Shown: positions 1 to 4,649 of the stretch, in pieces
Layout of the letters: each line of letters opens with the position of its first letter
How positions within the stretch are numbered: position 1 is the first letter of the stretch
Source of the DNA: Candidatus Bathyarchaeota archaeon BA1
GTDB lineage: Archaea; Thermoproteota; Bathyarchaeia; Bathyarchaeales; Bathyarchaeaceae
DNA: 9,183 nt
Direction of reading: 5' to 3'
NCBI GenBank assembly: GCA_001399805.1
Contig: LIHJ01000034.1
Location: 1-9,183, forward strand
The notes under the pieces: model-generated
Seen by the model: only the letters and a program-made list of their open reading frames with translations
What the model was told of the DNA's origin: nothing
Database searches by the model: none
Position numbers and translations under genes: made by a program

Positions 1-248
1 CTTATCCCAGCAACAATCAACGGACCCCACACGCTATCAAGCGAACCCAGTCCAGCCGTGAAATGAACTGGTCTCCCCATCTCAGTGGCACGACCCACCG
101 CTTCCTCCATGGCCTCCAGCCCCGCGATTTTTCGAACGGTTGGCTTCCATCCCTTCCTGAGCGCAAGTTGCATGAAGACATAGGCGATGGCGCACGTCAA
201 CACCAGAAAGATGAACGCTGAAATTCTTCCTGCATGCAGTGGTATCAT
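1..248 (-). CDS. DUF6754-like membrane-anchored protein, N-terminal part (runs off left edge)
   Basis: This reading frame starts at an ATG (248-246) and stays open to the window edge, giving 82 codons of an incomplete gene. Residues about 8-30 form a hydrophobic membrane segment (ISAFIFLVLTCAIAYVFMQL), followed by a basic stretch (RKGWKPTVRK). After that comes a block resembling DUF6754 proteins: LEAMEEAVGRATEMGRPVHF, then a Gly-rich TAGLGSLDSVWG. I recall the 'AVGRATEMGRPV' block as the hallmark of that family, whose function is unknown. A GAGGG Shine-Dalgarno-like site lies 8-12 nt upstream of the ATG. A 60-residue reading in another frame of the same strand (264-82) is a shadow, because only this frame gives a sensible membrane segment plus conserved block. 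The family call is from memory of the motif and not from a search. Confidence 0.65.
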   Translation of the reverse strand, partial: MIPLHAGRISAFIFLVLTCAIAYVFMQLALRKGWKPTVRKIAGLEAMEEAVGRATEMGRPVHFTAGLGSLDSVWGPLIVAGI

Positions 249-269
249 TTGGTTTTTCCCTCATTTTTT

Positions 270-333
270 ATTTTTATAGGCTTCCTCAACCTAAAGAAGG
301 GTTTTTTAATGGTATTTAAAACTTTCTTTAAAT
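270..333 (-). promoter_or_regulatory. Candidate TATA elements for the minus-strand DUF6754-like gene
   Basis: Read on the minus strand, two A/T-rich TATA-like elements precede the ATG at 248. TATAAAAA (278-271) is centred about 26 nt upstream of the ATG, which would produce a leaderless or nearly leaderless mRNA. TTTTAAATA (about 321-313), with a similar ATTTAAAG further up, would give a leader of roughly 40 nt containing the GAGGG site. Which one is used cannot be decided from sequence. The rest of the 250-420 gap shows nothing else I can name. Confidence 0.4.
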
Positions 334-421
334 AACAACAGGGTTCTAACCTCCCCACCGCACCAAAATCCTCCATTTTCCTAACAATCCCAGCATGCAT
401 GGAGGTGAAAACAGGATTAAA

Positions 422-431
422 GTTAATATAT
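422..431 (+). promoter_or_regulatory. TATA box of the tRNA-Tyr gene
   Basis: The sequence GTTAATATAT is centred about 38 nt upstream of the first tRNA base at 465. That is where an archaeal TATA box would sit for a transcript with a short (about 10 nt) 5' leader removed by RNase P. The placement is by sequence resemblance only. Confidence 0.5.
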
Positions 432-479
432 CTGTTTTGATTCCTCTATTTCCTGGTTGGGCAACGGGCGGTAGCTCAG

Positions 480-509
480 AACCCAGCCGCAACCACGGCG
501 GGTGGGGAG
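480..509 (+). other. tRNA-Tyr intron 1 (D loop, about position 15/16, 30 nt)
   Basis: Excision restores the common D-loop form AG-CTTGGTA between GCTC and GAGC. The insert folds on itself: CCCA (482-485) pairs with TGGG (503-506), then CCGC (487-490) with GCGG (498-501), separated by one G-G mismatch, with loop AACCACG. GCTC (474-477) can also pair with GAGC (507-510) to form a bulge-helix-bulge central helix. The exact boundaries could shift by 1-3 nt because the flanking bases are ambiguous. Confidence 0.8.
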
Positions 510-525
510 CTTGGTAGAGCTTCCG

Positions 526-559
526 AGCCAGCCATATAACGCTCGTGGCTGACGGAGAC
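526..559 (+). other. tRNA-Tyr intron 2 (anticodon stem, about position 30/31, 34 nt)
   Basis: Joining TCCG (522-525) to G560 restores G31-C39 and a 5-bp anticodon stem; the uninterrupted reading leaves A31 opposite C39. Inside the insert CAGCCA (529-534) pairs with TGGCTG (546-551). TCCG (522-525) pairs with CGGA (553-556), giving a 4-bp central helix followed by a GAC bulge, which is a relaxed bulge-helix-bulge arrangement. The boundaries are set by the stem requirement and could be off by one. Confidence 0.75.
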
Positions 560-566
560 GCTGTAG

Positions 567-616
567 ACGCCTACCAAAGGTGGGCGCCACCAGCCTATCA
601 AGCGCACAACGCAGAG
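567..616 (+). other. tRNA-Tyr intron 3 (canonical 37/38 anticodon-loop site, 50 nt)
   Basis: This is the canonical archaeal intron site. Exon CTGT (561-564) pairs with GCAG (611-614) as the central 4-bp helix. It is flanked by two AGA bulges (565-567 and 615-617), each cut after its second base, which places the intron after G37. Inside, CGC (568-570) can pair with GCG (602-604), and GGTGG (579-583) pairs with CCACC (587-591) in a tight hairpin. Cutting at 568-617 instead would give the same mature RNA. Confidence 0.85.
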
Positions 617-632
617 ACCGGAGTGTCGCAGG

Positions 633-663
633 AGAGCCGGAGGCAAGCCCCCGGCTCGGCGAG
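633..663 (+). other. tRNA-Tyr intron 4 (T arm, about position 53/54, 31 nt)
   Basis: Removal joins GCAGG (628-632) to TTCAAAT (664-670), giving a perfect T stem with CCTGC. Unspliced, the alternative stem GCGAG (659-663) has an A-C mismatch. The insert is a strong hairpin: GAGCCGG (634-640) with CCGGCTC (651-657) over 7 bp, capped by GGC/GCC. CGC (627-629) with GCG (659-661) can form the central helix. Cutting one base earlier at both ends gives an identical product. Confidence 0.83.
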
Positions 664-686
664 TTCAAATCCTGCCCGCCCGACCA

Positions 687-697
687 CCTCATTTTAA
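687..697 (+). terminator. Short T-run after tRNA-Tyr
   Basis: A TTTT run (692-695) follows a few bases after the encoded CCA. Archaeal transcription commonly ends at such T-runs without a hairpin. The following stretch to 861 holds nothing I can support as a gene. Confidence 0.35.
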
Positions 698-861
698 GCT
701 CATTCTTGGTAGTATTTGTAAGCACTAGGAAGTATTTGGATCTGAAGCAGAACAAGCAGAAGCAGAGTTTATTCTCTGAGGAAATTTGCCGAAGCTTTGA
801 AGAGTGAGGCGTTGGAGTTTTCGGTATTATAGCTTACATTCATAGGTTTAGAGAAAAGGGG

Positions 862-1470
862 CTAGCTAAGTTTCGGGAGCTGTGAGTTAGAAAGAGTAGA
901 GATTTTGGGGATTTTAATCTTTGAAACGTCTCCTTTTGCTTGCTGGATCATTTTTAACGCTTTCTCCAAAGTGGTCTCTTCACACTTGTCTTCTATTTCA
1001 GGTCGATTAACGAGCTTTATGTGATAATGAGATCCTTTCTCAAGATCTTTGTTAAACCGGACGAATGCCTCTCCTTAGGTCTGGACCGGTCTGGGATGTA
1101 GTGGATTCGATAATAGTGAAGGGGCTTCCCCTCACCATTAACAAAGGTTCCTTCATAATACTGCAGGAGGTCGCCACGCTGAACGGTGTCATACAGGCGT
1201 CCACTGCGTGACTTTAAAGGCTTAACATCCAAGTCGTCTTCCTACCACTTTCCGTAGTATTTAATCAAGAGACGAGCATAATCGCCCTCTATCAGATCAT
1301 TCAATTCCTCAAGATCGAGAGAGCGATTATCAAGCTCCTTAGTTACTTCATCTATGGGTTTTTGATATTTCTGCTCGATTTCATCAACTCGACGCTTGCC
1401 CAACGGTATTCGCTTTCAGCGATCTCCACGCCTAACCCACAGAATGAGATTGCCACAACGAAATATAAGC
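862..1470 (-). pseudogene. Decayed gene of unknown family (in-frame TAG plus frameshifts)
   Basis: Read on the minus strand, a protein-like sequence continues across three segments. From about 1414, a charged segment (RRVDEIEQKYQKPIDEVTKE... DYARLLIKYYGKW) reaches an in-frame TAG at 1244-1242. The same frame continues (DDLDVKPLKSRSGRLYD... GTFVNGEGKPLHYYRIHYIP) to about 1075. There the sense shifts into another frame (EAFVRFNKDLEKGSHYHIKL... KALKMIQQAKGDVSKIKIP) and ends at TAG 864-862. Farther upstream, a third frame (to about 1470) reads FVVAISFCGLGVEIAESEYR and may be the original N-terminus, implying one more frameshift. I do not recognise the family. The continuity of codon-like sense across the breaks argues for a recently dead gene and against chance. 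Sequencing errors, or a UAG read as an amino acid, would explain the TAG but not the frameshifts. Confidence 0.6.
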
Positions 1471-1489
1471 TTCACCTTTTGTCCCTCTA

Positions 1490-1504
1490 CCAAAATGCTT
1501 ATAG
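1490..1504 (+). promoter_or_regulatory. TATA/BRE-like promoter of the ECF S component operon
   Basis: CCAAAATGCTTATAG fits a BRE-like purine stretch followed by a TATA-like CTTATA. It is centred near 1500, predicting transcription start near 1525 and a leader of about 45 nt before the ATG at 1571. The complementary strand reads CTATAAG, so it could also serve the decayed minus-strand gene. Confidence 0.4.
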
Positions 1505-1510
1505 GATGGA

Positions 1511-1538
1511 TAATCCAACCATGTTAATTGTTGGATTA
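1511..1538 (+). promoter_or_regulatory. Perfect 9-bp inverted repeat at the predicted start site (candidate operator)
   Basis: TAATCCAAC (1511-1519) and GTTGGATTA (1530-1538) are perfect inverted repeats separated by CATGTTAATT. The left arm overlaps a smaller palindrome, TGGAT-A-ATCCA (1507-1517). The element lies 7 nt after the TATA-like box and covers the predicted transcription start. That position would suit a repressor that blocks polymerase; an RNA hairpin in the leader is the alternative. I do not recognise the motif as a known regulator's site. Confidence 0.5.
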
Positions 1539-1570
1539 CCTAACCAAACACACTCTAAAGTGATTGTAGC

Positions 1571-2125
1571 ATGGACGTAGAGAGATCGGAGGTGGCGCGG
1601 ATAGCCATTGTAGCGTGTTTCGTAGCCCTGTCATCATCCCTTCGGCTCTTTAAACATGTCGCTGTTGGCCCCATTCAATTTGTGAACTTCCCCGCTGTTT
1701 TCACAGTCGTAGGCGGTCTCGTGTTTGGCCTTAAAGCCGGAGTCCTTATAGGAGTTCTATCATTTGCTACCTCCGACTTCCTTATAGGCTCTGTTGGTCC
1801 ATGGACGGTTTATTGCTCCTTATCCATGGGTCTCGTGGGGGGTATGGCCCCTCTTATGCGGCGCGTAGATGGAGGTTCGTCTTTATTGGGACTGGGCGTA
1901 TGCTCATATCTTTTAGTGTTAGCTTATGACATTTTAAGCTCCGCAATGTTCTGGGCCTTGATGGTTCCACCCAACATGGTTTTAACCCTGACCTTCACCG
2001 GCCTTTTCTTGCCCAGTCCTAGAACACTTTATCCTGTGGGGCTTGTAACGCAGATTGTGACGGTTGTCCTCATCGTGTTGGTTTACCCTAGTGTAAGAAG
2101 GGTGTTGAAGGAGGTGAAACCTTAA
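1571..2125 (+). CDS. ECF transporter S component (vitamin/cofactor-binding membrane subunit)
   Basis: The protein has 184 residues, the usual size for the substrate-binding S subunit of an energy-coupling factor transporter, and is almost entirely hydrophobic with about six membrane segments. The family features I see are: an N-terminal charged helix leading into IAIVACFVALSSSLRL; the Pro-containing loop FVNFPAVFTVVGGLVFGLKA; the Gly-rich LIGVLSFATSDFLIGSVGPW; the AYDILSSAMFW segment; and a basic cytosolic tail (VRRVLKEVKP). An S subunit captures substrate and works with a shared EcfT/EcfA module, which is not in this window. The ATG has a GTGAT Shine-Dalgarno-like match 6 nt upstream. The next gene starts 2 nt after the stop. 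The substrate is not readable from sequence; the adjacent DUF4430 protein suggests a cofactor such as a corrinoid, which is inference. Confidence 0.85.
   Translation: MDVERSEVARIAIVACFVALSSSLRLFKHVAVGPIQFVNFPAVFTVVGGLVFGLKAGVLIGVLSFATSDFLIGSVGPWTVYCSLSMGLVGGMAPLMRRVDGGSSLLGLGVCSYLLVLAYDILSSAMFWALMVPPNMVLTLTFTGLFLPSPRTLYPVGLVTQIVTVVLIVLVYPSVRRVLKEVKP
2110..2117 (+). promoter_or_regulatory. Strong Shine-Dalgarno site that fixes the TTG start at 2128
   Basis: GGAGGTGA lies inside the end of the ECF S gene, 10 nt before TTG 2128 and 19 nt before the alternative ATG at 2137. The spacing supports the TTG start and translation of both genes from one mRNA. Confidence 0.6.
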
Positions 2126-2127
2126 GA

Positions 2128-2613
2128 TTGGTAAAGATGAGGGGCACATGGGCTTTGGTGGTGTTGCTTCTCGTTTGGGCTGTCACATCTACGTCAATAG
2201 CCTCTTACTATTACGTTCAGCACGTGAGGTACTATGGTCTCTACCAAGACGTACTTAAGAAACTGGGAGAGATTTCGATAACAGTTAGTATAGCTTTAGA
2301 CTATGGTAATGGAACTAGGGCGTGGTATAATGGTACGATTTTGCCTCTCGGCGCCACACTTTTTAACGCAACAGTGAAAGTGTCCAAGTATGAGTACGAT
2401 CTTTTTGATGGCAAGGCATTCACAACAGCCATTAATGACGTAAGGCGGAAACCCGGCGAGAAAATGTACTGGACGTGGTGGTATTGGGATGAGGCTGAGC
2501 GAAAGTGGATGCTTGGGCCTGTTGCCTGCAATGAATATACACTTCGCGACGGACATATAGCGATCTGGTATTATTCAAAAGTGGAGGTGTGGCCGCCCAA
2601 GCCCCCAAAGTAA
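2128..2613 (+). CDS. Membrane-anchored DUF4430 (transcobalamin-like) protein
   Basis: The protein has 161 residues. Residues 8-27 are a single hydrophobic segment (signal anchor), so the rest should lie outside the membrane. The outer part follows the DUF4430 pattern: a strand ending ALDYGNGTRAWYNGT (about 56-70), the 'LPLGATLFNAT' turn (72-82), a region ending in an INDVRR hairpin (102-107), an aromatic strand MYWTWWYW (113-120), and 'YTLRDGHIAIWYYS' (137-150). The family resembles the C-terminal domain of transcobalamin/intrinsic factor and is often found beside ECF S components. It is thought to help bind the ligand at the surface. A Pro-rich tail (VWPPKPPK) ends the protein. The TTG start is chosen on the strong ribosome site upstream. 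A truncated relative lies at 4259-4471. Confidence 0.75.
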   Translation: MVKMRGTWALVVLLLVWAVTSTSIASYYYVQHVRYYGLYQDVLKKLGEISITVSIALDYGNGTRAWYNGTILPLGATLFNATVKVSKYEYDLFDGKAFTTAINDVRRKPGEKMYWTWWYWDEAERKWMLGPVACNEYTLRDGHIAIWYYSKVEVWPPKPPK

Positions 2614-2627
2614 GTGAGAGGATAAGT

Positions 2628-3599
2628 GTGGTGTATACCCACGATCTCGCTGAGCTATGTAACATGCTTAGGGAGGCATTAGACAAAAGCGTTGAGAGAA
2701 ATCTGGCTGAGGGTATACTGCTCTCAGGGGGCCTTGACACCTCAATCCTTGCCTATTTGGCATCAAAACAAGTGAAGCTTAAAGCCTTCACCGTCGCCCT
2801 GCGAGATGCTCTTGCGCCTGATGTTGATTATGCAAAGCTGGTAGCAAGCCGCTTGAAGTTAAAACATTTCATTCATTACTTCGATGAACGTGAGCTATAC
2901 GACGCCATTCAGGCTGTTGTCAGAGCTATGCGGTCCTTTGATCCCATGGAGATTCGCAACAGTGTAACCATCTATGTTGGCTTAAAAATAGCAAAGGAGA
3001 GTGGAGTGGACACGGTCATGACGGGTGATGGGTGTGACGAGCTTTTTGCAGGTTATAGTTTCCTCTTTGGGCTGGAAAAAGAGAGGCTAAACTTAGAGCT
3101 TCAAAAACTGTGGAGCGTTATGAGTTTTTCATCAGTACACTTGGCAAGCGTTCTAGGAATAGGGGTTAAACTTCCATACCTCGATCCCGAGTTTAAAACA
3201 TTCGCCATGGGATTAGATCCAGAGTTAAAGGTTCGAAGCGAAATGGGTAGAACATGGGGCAAGTGGATTTTGCGCAAGGCCTTTGAAGCCATGCTACCTA
3301 AAGAAATAGTGTGGAGGTTGAAAGCGCCTATTGAGGTCGGATCAGGAACAGCCACCCTCCCAAGTCTTTTCAATTCAACCATTTCGGATGCTGAGTTTAG
3401 CGAAAGGAAGATGAAGTACCTTGATGAGGATGGAGTGACTATTAGGGACAAGGAACAGTTATTCTATTACGGGGTTTATAGGTCAGCCGTAGGTGTGCCG
3501 CATCCAAGCGATCACAAAGGCAAAATATGCCCTCAATGCAACTCAAATGTTGCAGAGAAAGCAACCTACTGCAGAACCTGCGGAGCTTATCCAATCTGA
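2628..3599 (+). CDS. Asparagine-synthase-like ATP pyrophosphatase with C-terminal zinc ribbon
   Basis: From GTG 2628 the protein has 323 residues. It contains the synthetase half of AsnB-type enzymes: the PPi loop LLSGGLDTS (about 31-39), the acidic TGDGCDELFAGY motif (132-143), and a later LPYLDPEF segment (182-189). These enzymes adenylate a carboxylate and transfer ammonia to it. The N-terminal glutaminase domain of AsnB is absent, so ammonia must come free or from a partner. The C-terminus is a treble Cys motif pair CPQC...CRTC (Cys 301, 304, 315, 318), a small zinc ribbon. GTG 2628 is preferred because GAGAGG sits 6 nt before it. GTG 2589 would add 13 residues and overlap the previous gene, but its GGAGG is only 1 nt away. 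It is the third gene of the ECF/DUF4430 operon. The product is unknown; amidation of the imported compound is conceivable. Confidence 0.78.
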   Translation: MVYTHDLAELCNMLREALDKSVERNLAEGILLSGGLDTSILAYLASKQVKLKAFTVALRDALAPDVDYAKLVASRLKLKHFIHYFDERELYDAIQAVVRAMRSFDPMEIRNSVTIYVGLKIAKESGVDTVMTGDGCDELFAGYSFLFGLEKERLNLELQKLWSVMSFSSVHLASVLGIGVKLPYLDPEFKTFAMGLDPELKVRSEMGRTWGKWILRKAFEAMLPKEIVWRLKAPIEVGSGTATLPSLFNSTISDAEFSERKMKYLDEDGVTIRDKEQLFYYGVYRSAVGVPHPSDHKGKICPQCNSNVAEKATYCRTCGAYPI

Positions 3600-3619
3600 T
3601 GACCATCGAGCATGGATAA

Positions 3620-4278
3620 ATGATGAATTTGAAACAGATTTTCTCTGTAAGGGATGCTGTGCCGTCTAGATTTGCATTCTTTTCCCTCTTATCCATGGAC
3701 AAGCCCCGTATCCACAATCAACTATGCCTCATCGACTTTGATATTGATCATGGATACCTTGGCGGCTTCATAAAATTCCCTGCTCAATCTTCAAGTGGGT
3801 TGTTATCTTATAAGCCGTGCATGTTCCTCAGGAATGTTGATGCCGCGCTTGTGTTTAGTAATTACCCCAGCAAGTTCAAAGTCTGCGAACATTGTCAACC
3901 AATCTTCATTCCAAACCCCTCGCTTTACTTTTGGATGTGTAGTCATCTTTTGGCGACGATGTTATCAGAGTCGATTTATGGATTGGCTGGTGGCGTCTTA
4001 GAATGAACTTTGCTTCGATTAATTTGAGTGGTCAGCGTCTAAGGCTGTGGATCTTCCTTGGGACTATGGATTTCTTTTGACGCTAATTTTTGATTTGATC
4101 ACAAACGGTTGCGTATGCATCGGCATTTAGTGTTCCCGCGATCATTTTTGGTATGCCATTCACTGTCTTGCGTGAGGTAAGTGATATGATAATTTTCGGC
4201 ATTGTTTCAATCCCACTGATCACCGTGTTGGAAAAAAAATTGTCGGGAGGTGAGAGCATTGGCGTTTCTGAGAAATAA
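3620..4278 (+). pseudogene. Decayed second ECF transporter S component
   Basis: The 3' half is clear. WDYGFLLTLIFDLITN (to about 4108), then after a frameshift VAYASAFSVPAIIFGMPFTV and LREVSDMIIFGIVSIPLITV..., ending at TAA 4276-4278. These match the last two membrane segments and the 'fDliTN' segment typical of S components, and align with AYDILSSAMFW and the C-terminal helix of the intact gene at 1571-2125. The 5' half is weaker: MNLKQIFSVRDAV (from about 3623) resembles the charged N-terminal helix. GGFIKFPA (about 3760) matches the FVNFPA loop. After a frame change, VGCYLIS...SGMLMPRLCLVIT matches the VGGLVFG...AGVLIGVLSFAT stretch. At least three frame changes and several stops are needed, so no functional product is likely. 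Open frames of 128 and 68 residues across this interval are leftovers of these broken segments. Confidence 0.6.
4243..4254 (+). promoter_or_regulatory. Relict Shine-Dalgarno site before the DUF4430 remnant
   Basis: GGGAGGTGA (about 4245-4253) sits just upstream of the in-frame TTG at 4259. It repeats the arrangement of GGAGGTGA before TTG 2128 in the intact pair. It overlaps the 3' end of the ECF S remnant, as in the intact operon, supporting a shared origin. Confidence 0.45.
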
Positions 4279-4471
4279 GTGGGCCGTGGTTGCGCTTGCC
4301 ATGCTTTGCTGGCCCATCATAGCATCATTTTCAGCAGGATACTACTATTATCAATACAGCGACTTGCTCGCAAAGACTTGTGGAACAATCATTCATGTTG
4401 ACATCGGCATCAATTATGGTCGCGATCGCCAAGCTGCGTGGTTTAACAGAACCGAGGCAAGGATGGGATGA
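4259..4471 (+). pseudogene. Truncated DUF4430-like membrane-anchored protein
   Basis: The frame gives about 70 residues: a signal-anchor segment (WAVVALAMLCWPIIASFSAG), then YYYYQYSDLL, then the first strand of the outer domain, VDIGINYG...AAWFNRTE, ending at TGA 4469-4471. It lines up with the intact gene at 2128-2613 (SYYYVQ..., VSIALDYGNGTRAWYNGT). The intact one continues for some 90 more residues that carry the rest of the DUF4430 fold; nothing comparable is legible after 4471. TTG 4259 is favoured over GTG 4250 because of the ribosome-site spacing. A functional short anchor peptide cannot be excluded, but truncation beside a decayed ECF S gene makes a pseudogene more likely. Confidence 0.65.
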
Positions 4472-4583
4472 CTGGCTGTGTTTCTTTGGGGTATAACAGG
4501 GAATTGCGGAGCAAGAACGACATGGGGTCAGGTGGCATTTAGATAGATGAGGGCCCTAATTATGCCGAGGCGAAGCTCAAGGC

Positions 4584-4592
4584 TAAAATATA
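4584..4592 (+). promoter_or_regulatory. TATA box for the acyl-CoA synthetase beta / Thg1 group
   Basis: TAAAATATA is centred near 4588, predicting transcription start at about 4614. This fits a 36-nt leader before ATG 4650, or a leaderless GTG at 4614. The gap 4472-4583 otherwise shows only doubtful coding traces. Confidence 0.5.
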
Positions 4593-4649
4593 CGAAGGGA
4601 TTAGAAAGAGGTTGTGCTTACGTTTCCTACAGTGGGGGCGCTGATCTGG

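Larger units (their letters stand above)
465..686 (+). tRNA. tRNA-Tyr (anticodon GUA) with four introns and encoded CCA
   Basis: Removing four short inserts gives a perfect 77-nt cloverleaf. Acceptor CGGGCGG (465-471) pairs with CCGCCCG (676-682) over 7 bp; discriminator A is at 683 and CCA at 684-686. The D stem is GCTC (474-477) with GAGC (517-520). The anticodon stem is TCCG (522-525) plus G560 with CCGGA (618-622). The loop CTGTAGA carries GTA at 563-565. The variable loop is GTGTC (623-627). The T stem GCAGG (628-632) pairs perfectly with CCTGC (671-675) around TTCAAAT (664-670). C1-G72, A73 and GUA are the archaeal/eukaryotic tRNA-Tyr identity set, and the 3' half closely follows archaeal tRNA-Tyr as I remember it. 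Without removing the inserts, the T stem and anticodon stem each contain an A-C mismatch and the D and anticodon loops are far too long. Open reading frames crossing this interval on both strands are shadows. Confidence 0.93.

Noticed and set aside
82..264. 60-residue minus-strand frame beginning at ATG 264
   Set aside because: The overlapping frame from ATG 248 gives a membrane segment and a conserved block, while this frame gives Gly/His-rich sequence without sense; it is the shadow.
423..807. Open frames of 110 residues (minus) and 75 residues (plus) crossing the tRNA region
   Set aside because: They lie across the multi-intron tRNA-Tyr gene, have low-complexity or basic composition typical of GC-rich RNA genes read as protein, and have no ribosome site or recognisable motif.
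745..832. Short protein-like reading (RKFAEALKSEALEFSVL) ending at TAG near 832
   Set aside because: Only about 20 sensible residues, no credible start, and no family recognised; it could be a gene relic but cannot be supported.
1511..1538. Inverted repeat as a rho-independent-style terminator or mobile-element end
   Set aside because: There is no T-run after it, archaea do not generally use hairpin terminators, and no transposase or target duplication is present nearby; an operator is more economical.
1362..1580. 72-residue plus-strand frame ahead of the ECF S gene
   Set aside because: It covers the promoter, the inverted repeat and the decayed minus-strand gene, and has no ribosome site or family features.
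3620..4006. 128-residue plus-strand frame after the AsnB-like gene as an independent protein
   Set aside because: Its pieces match ECF S component segments only when frames are switched, so it reads better as part of a pseudogene than as a new protein.
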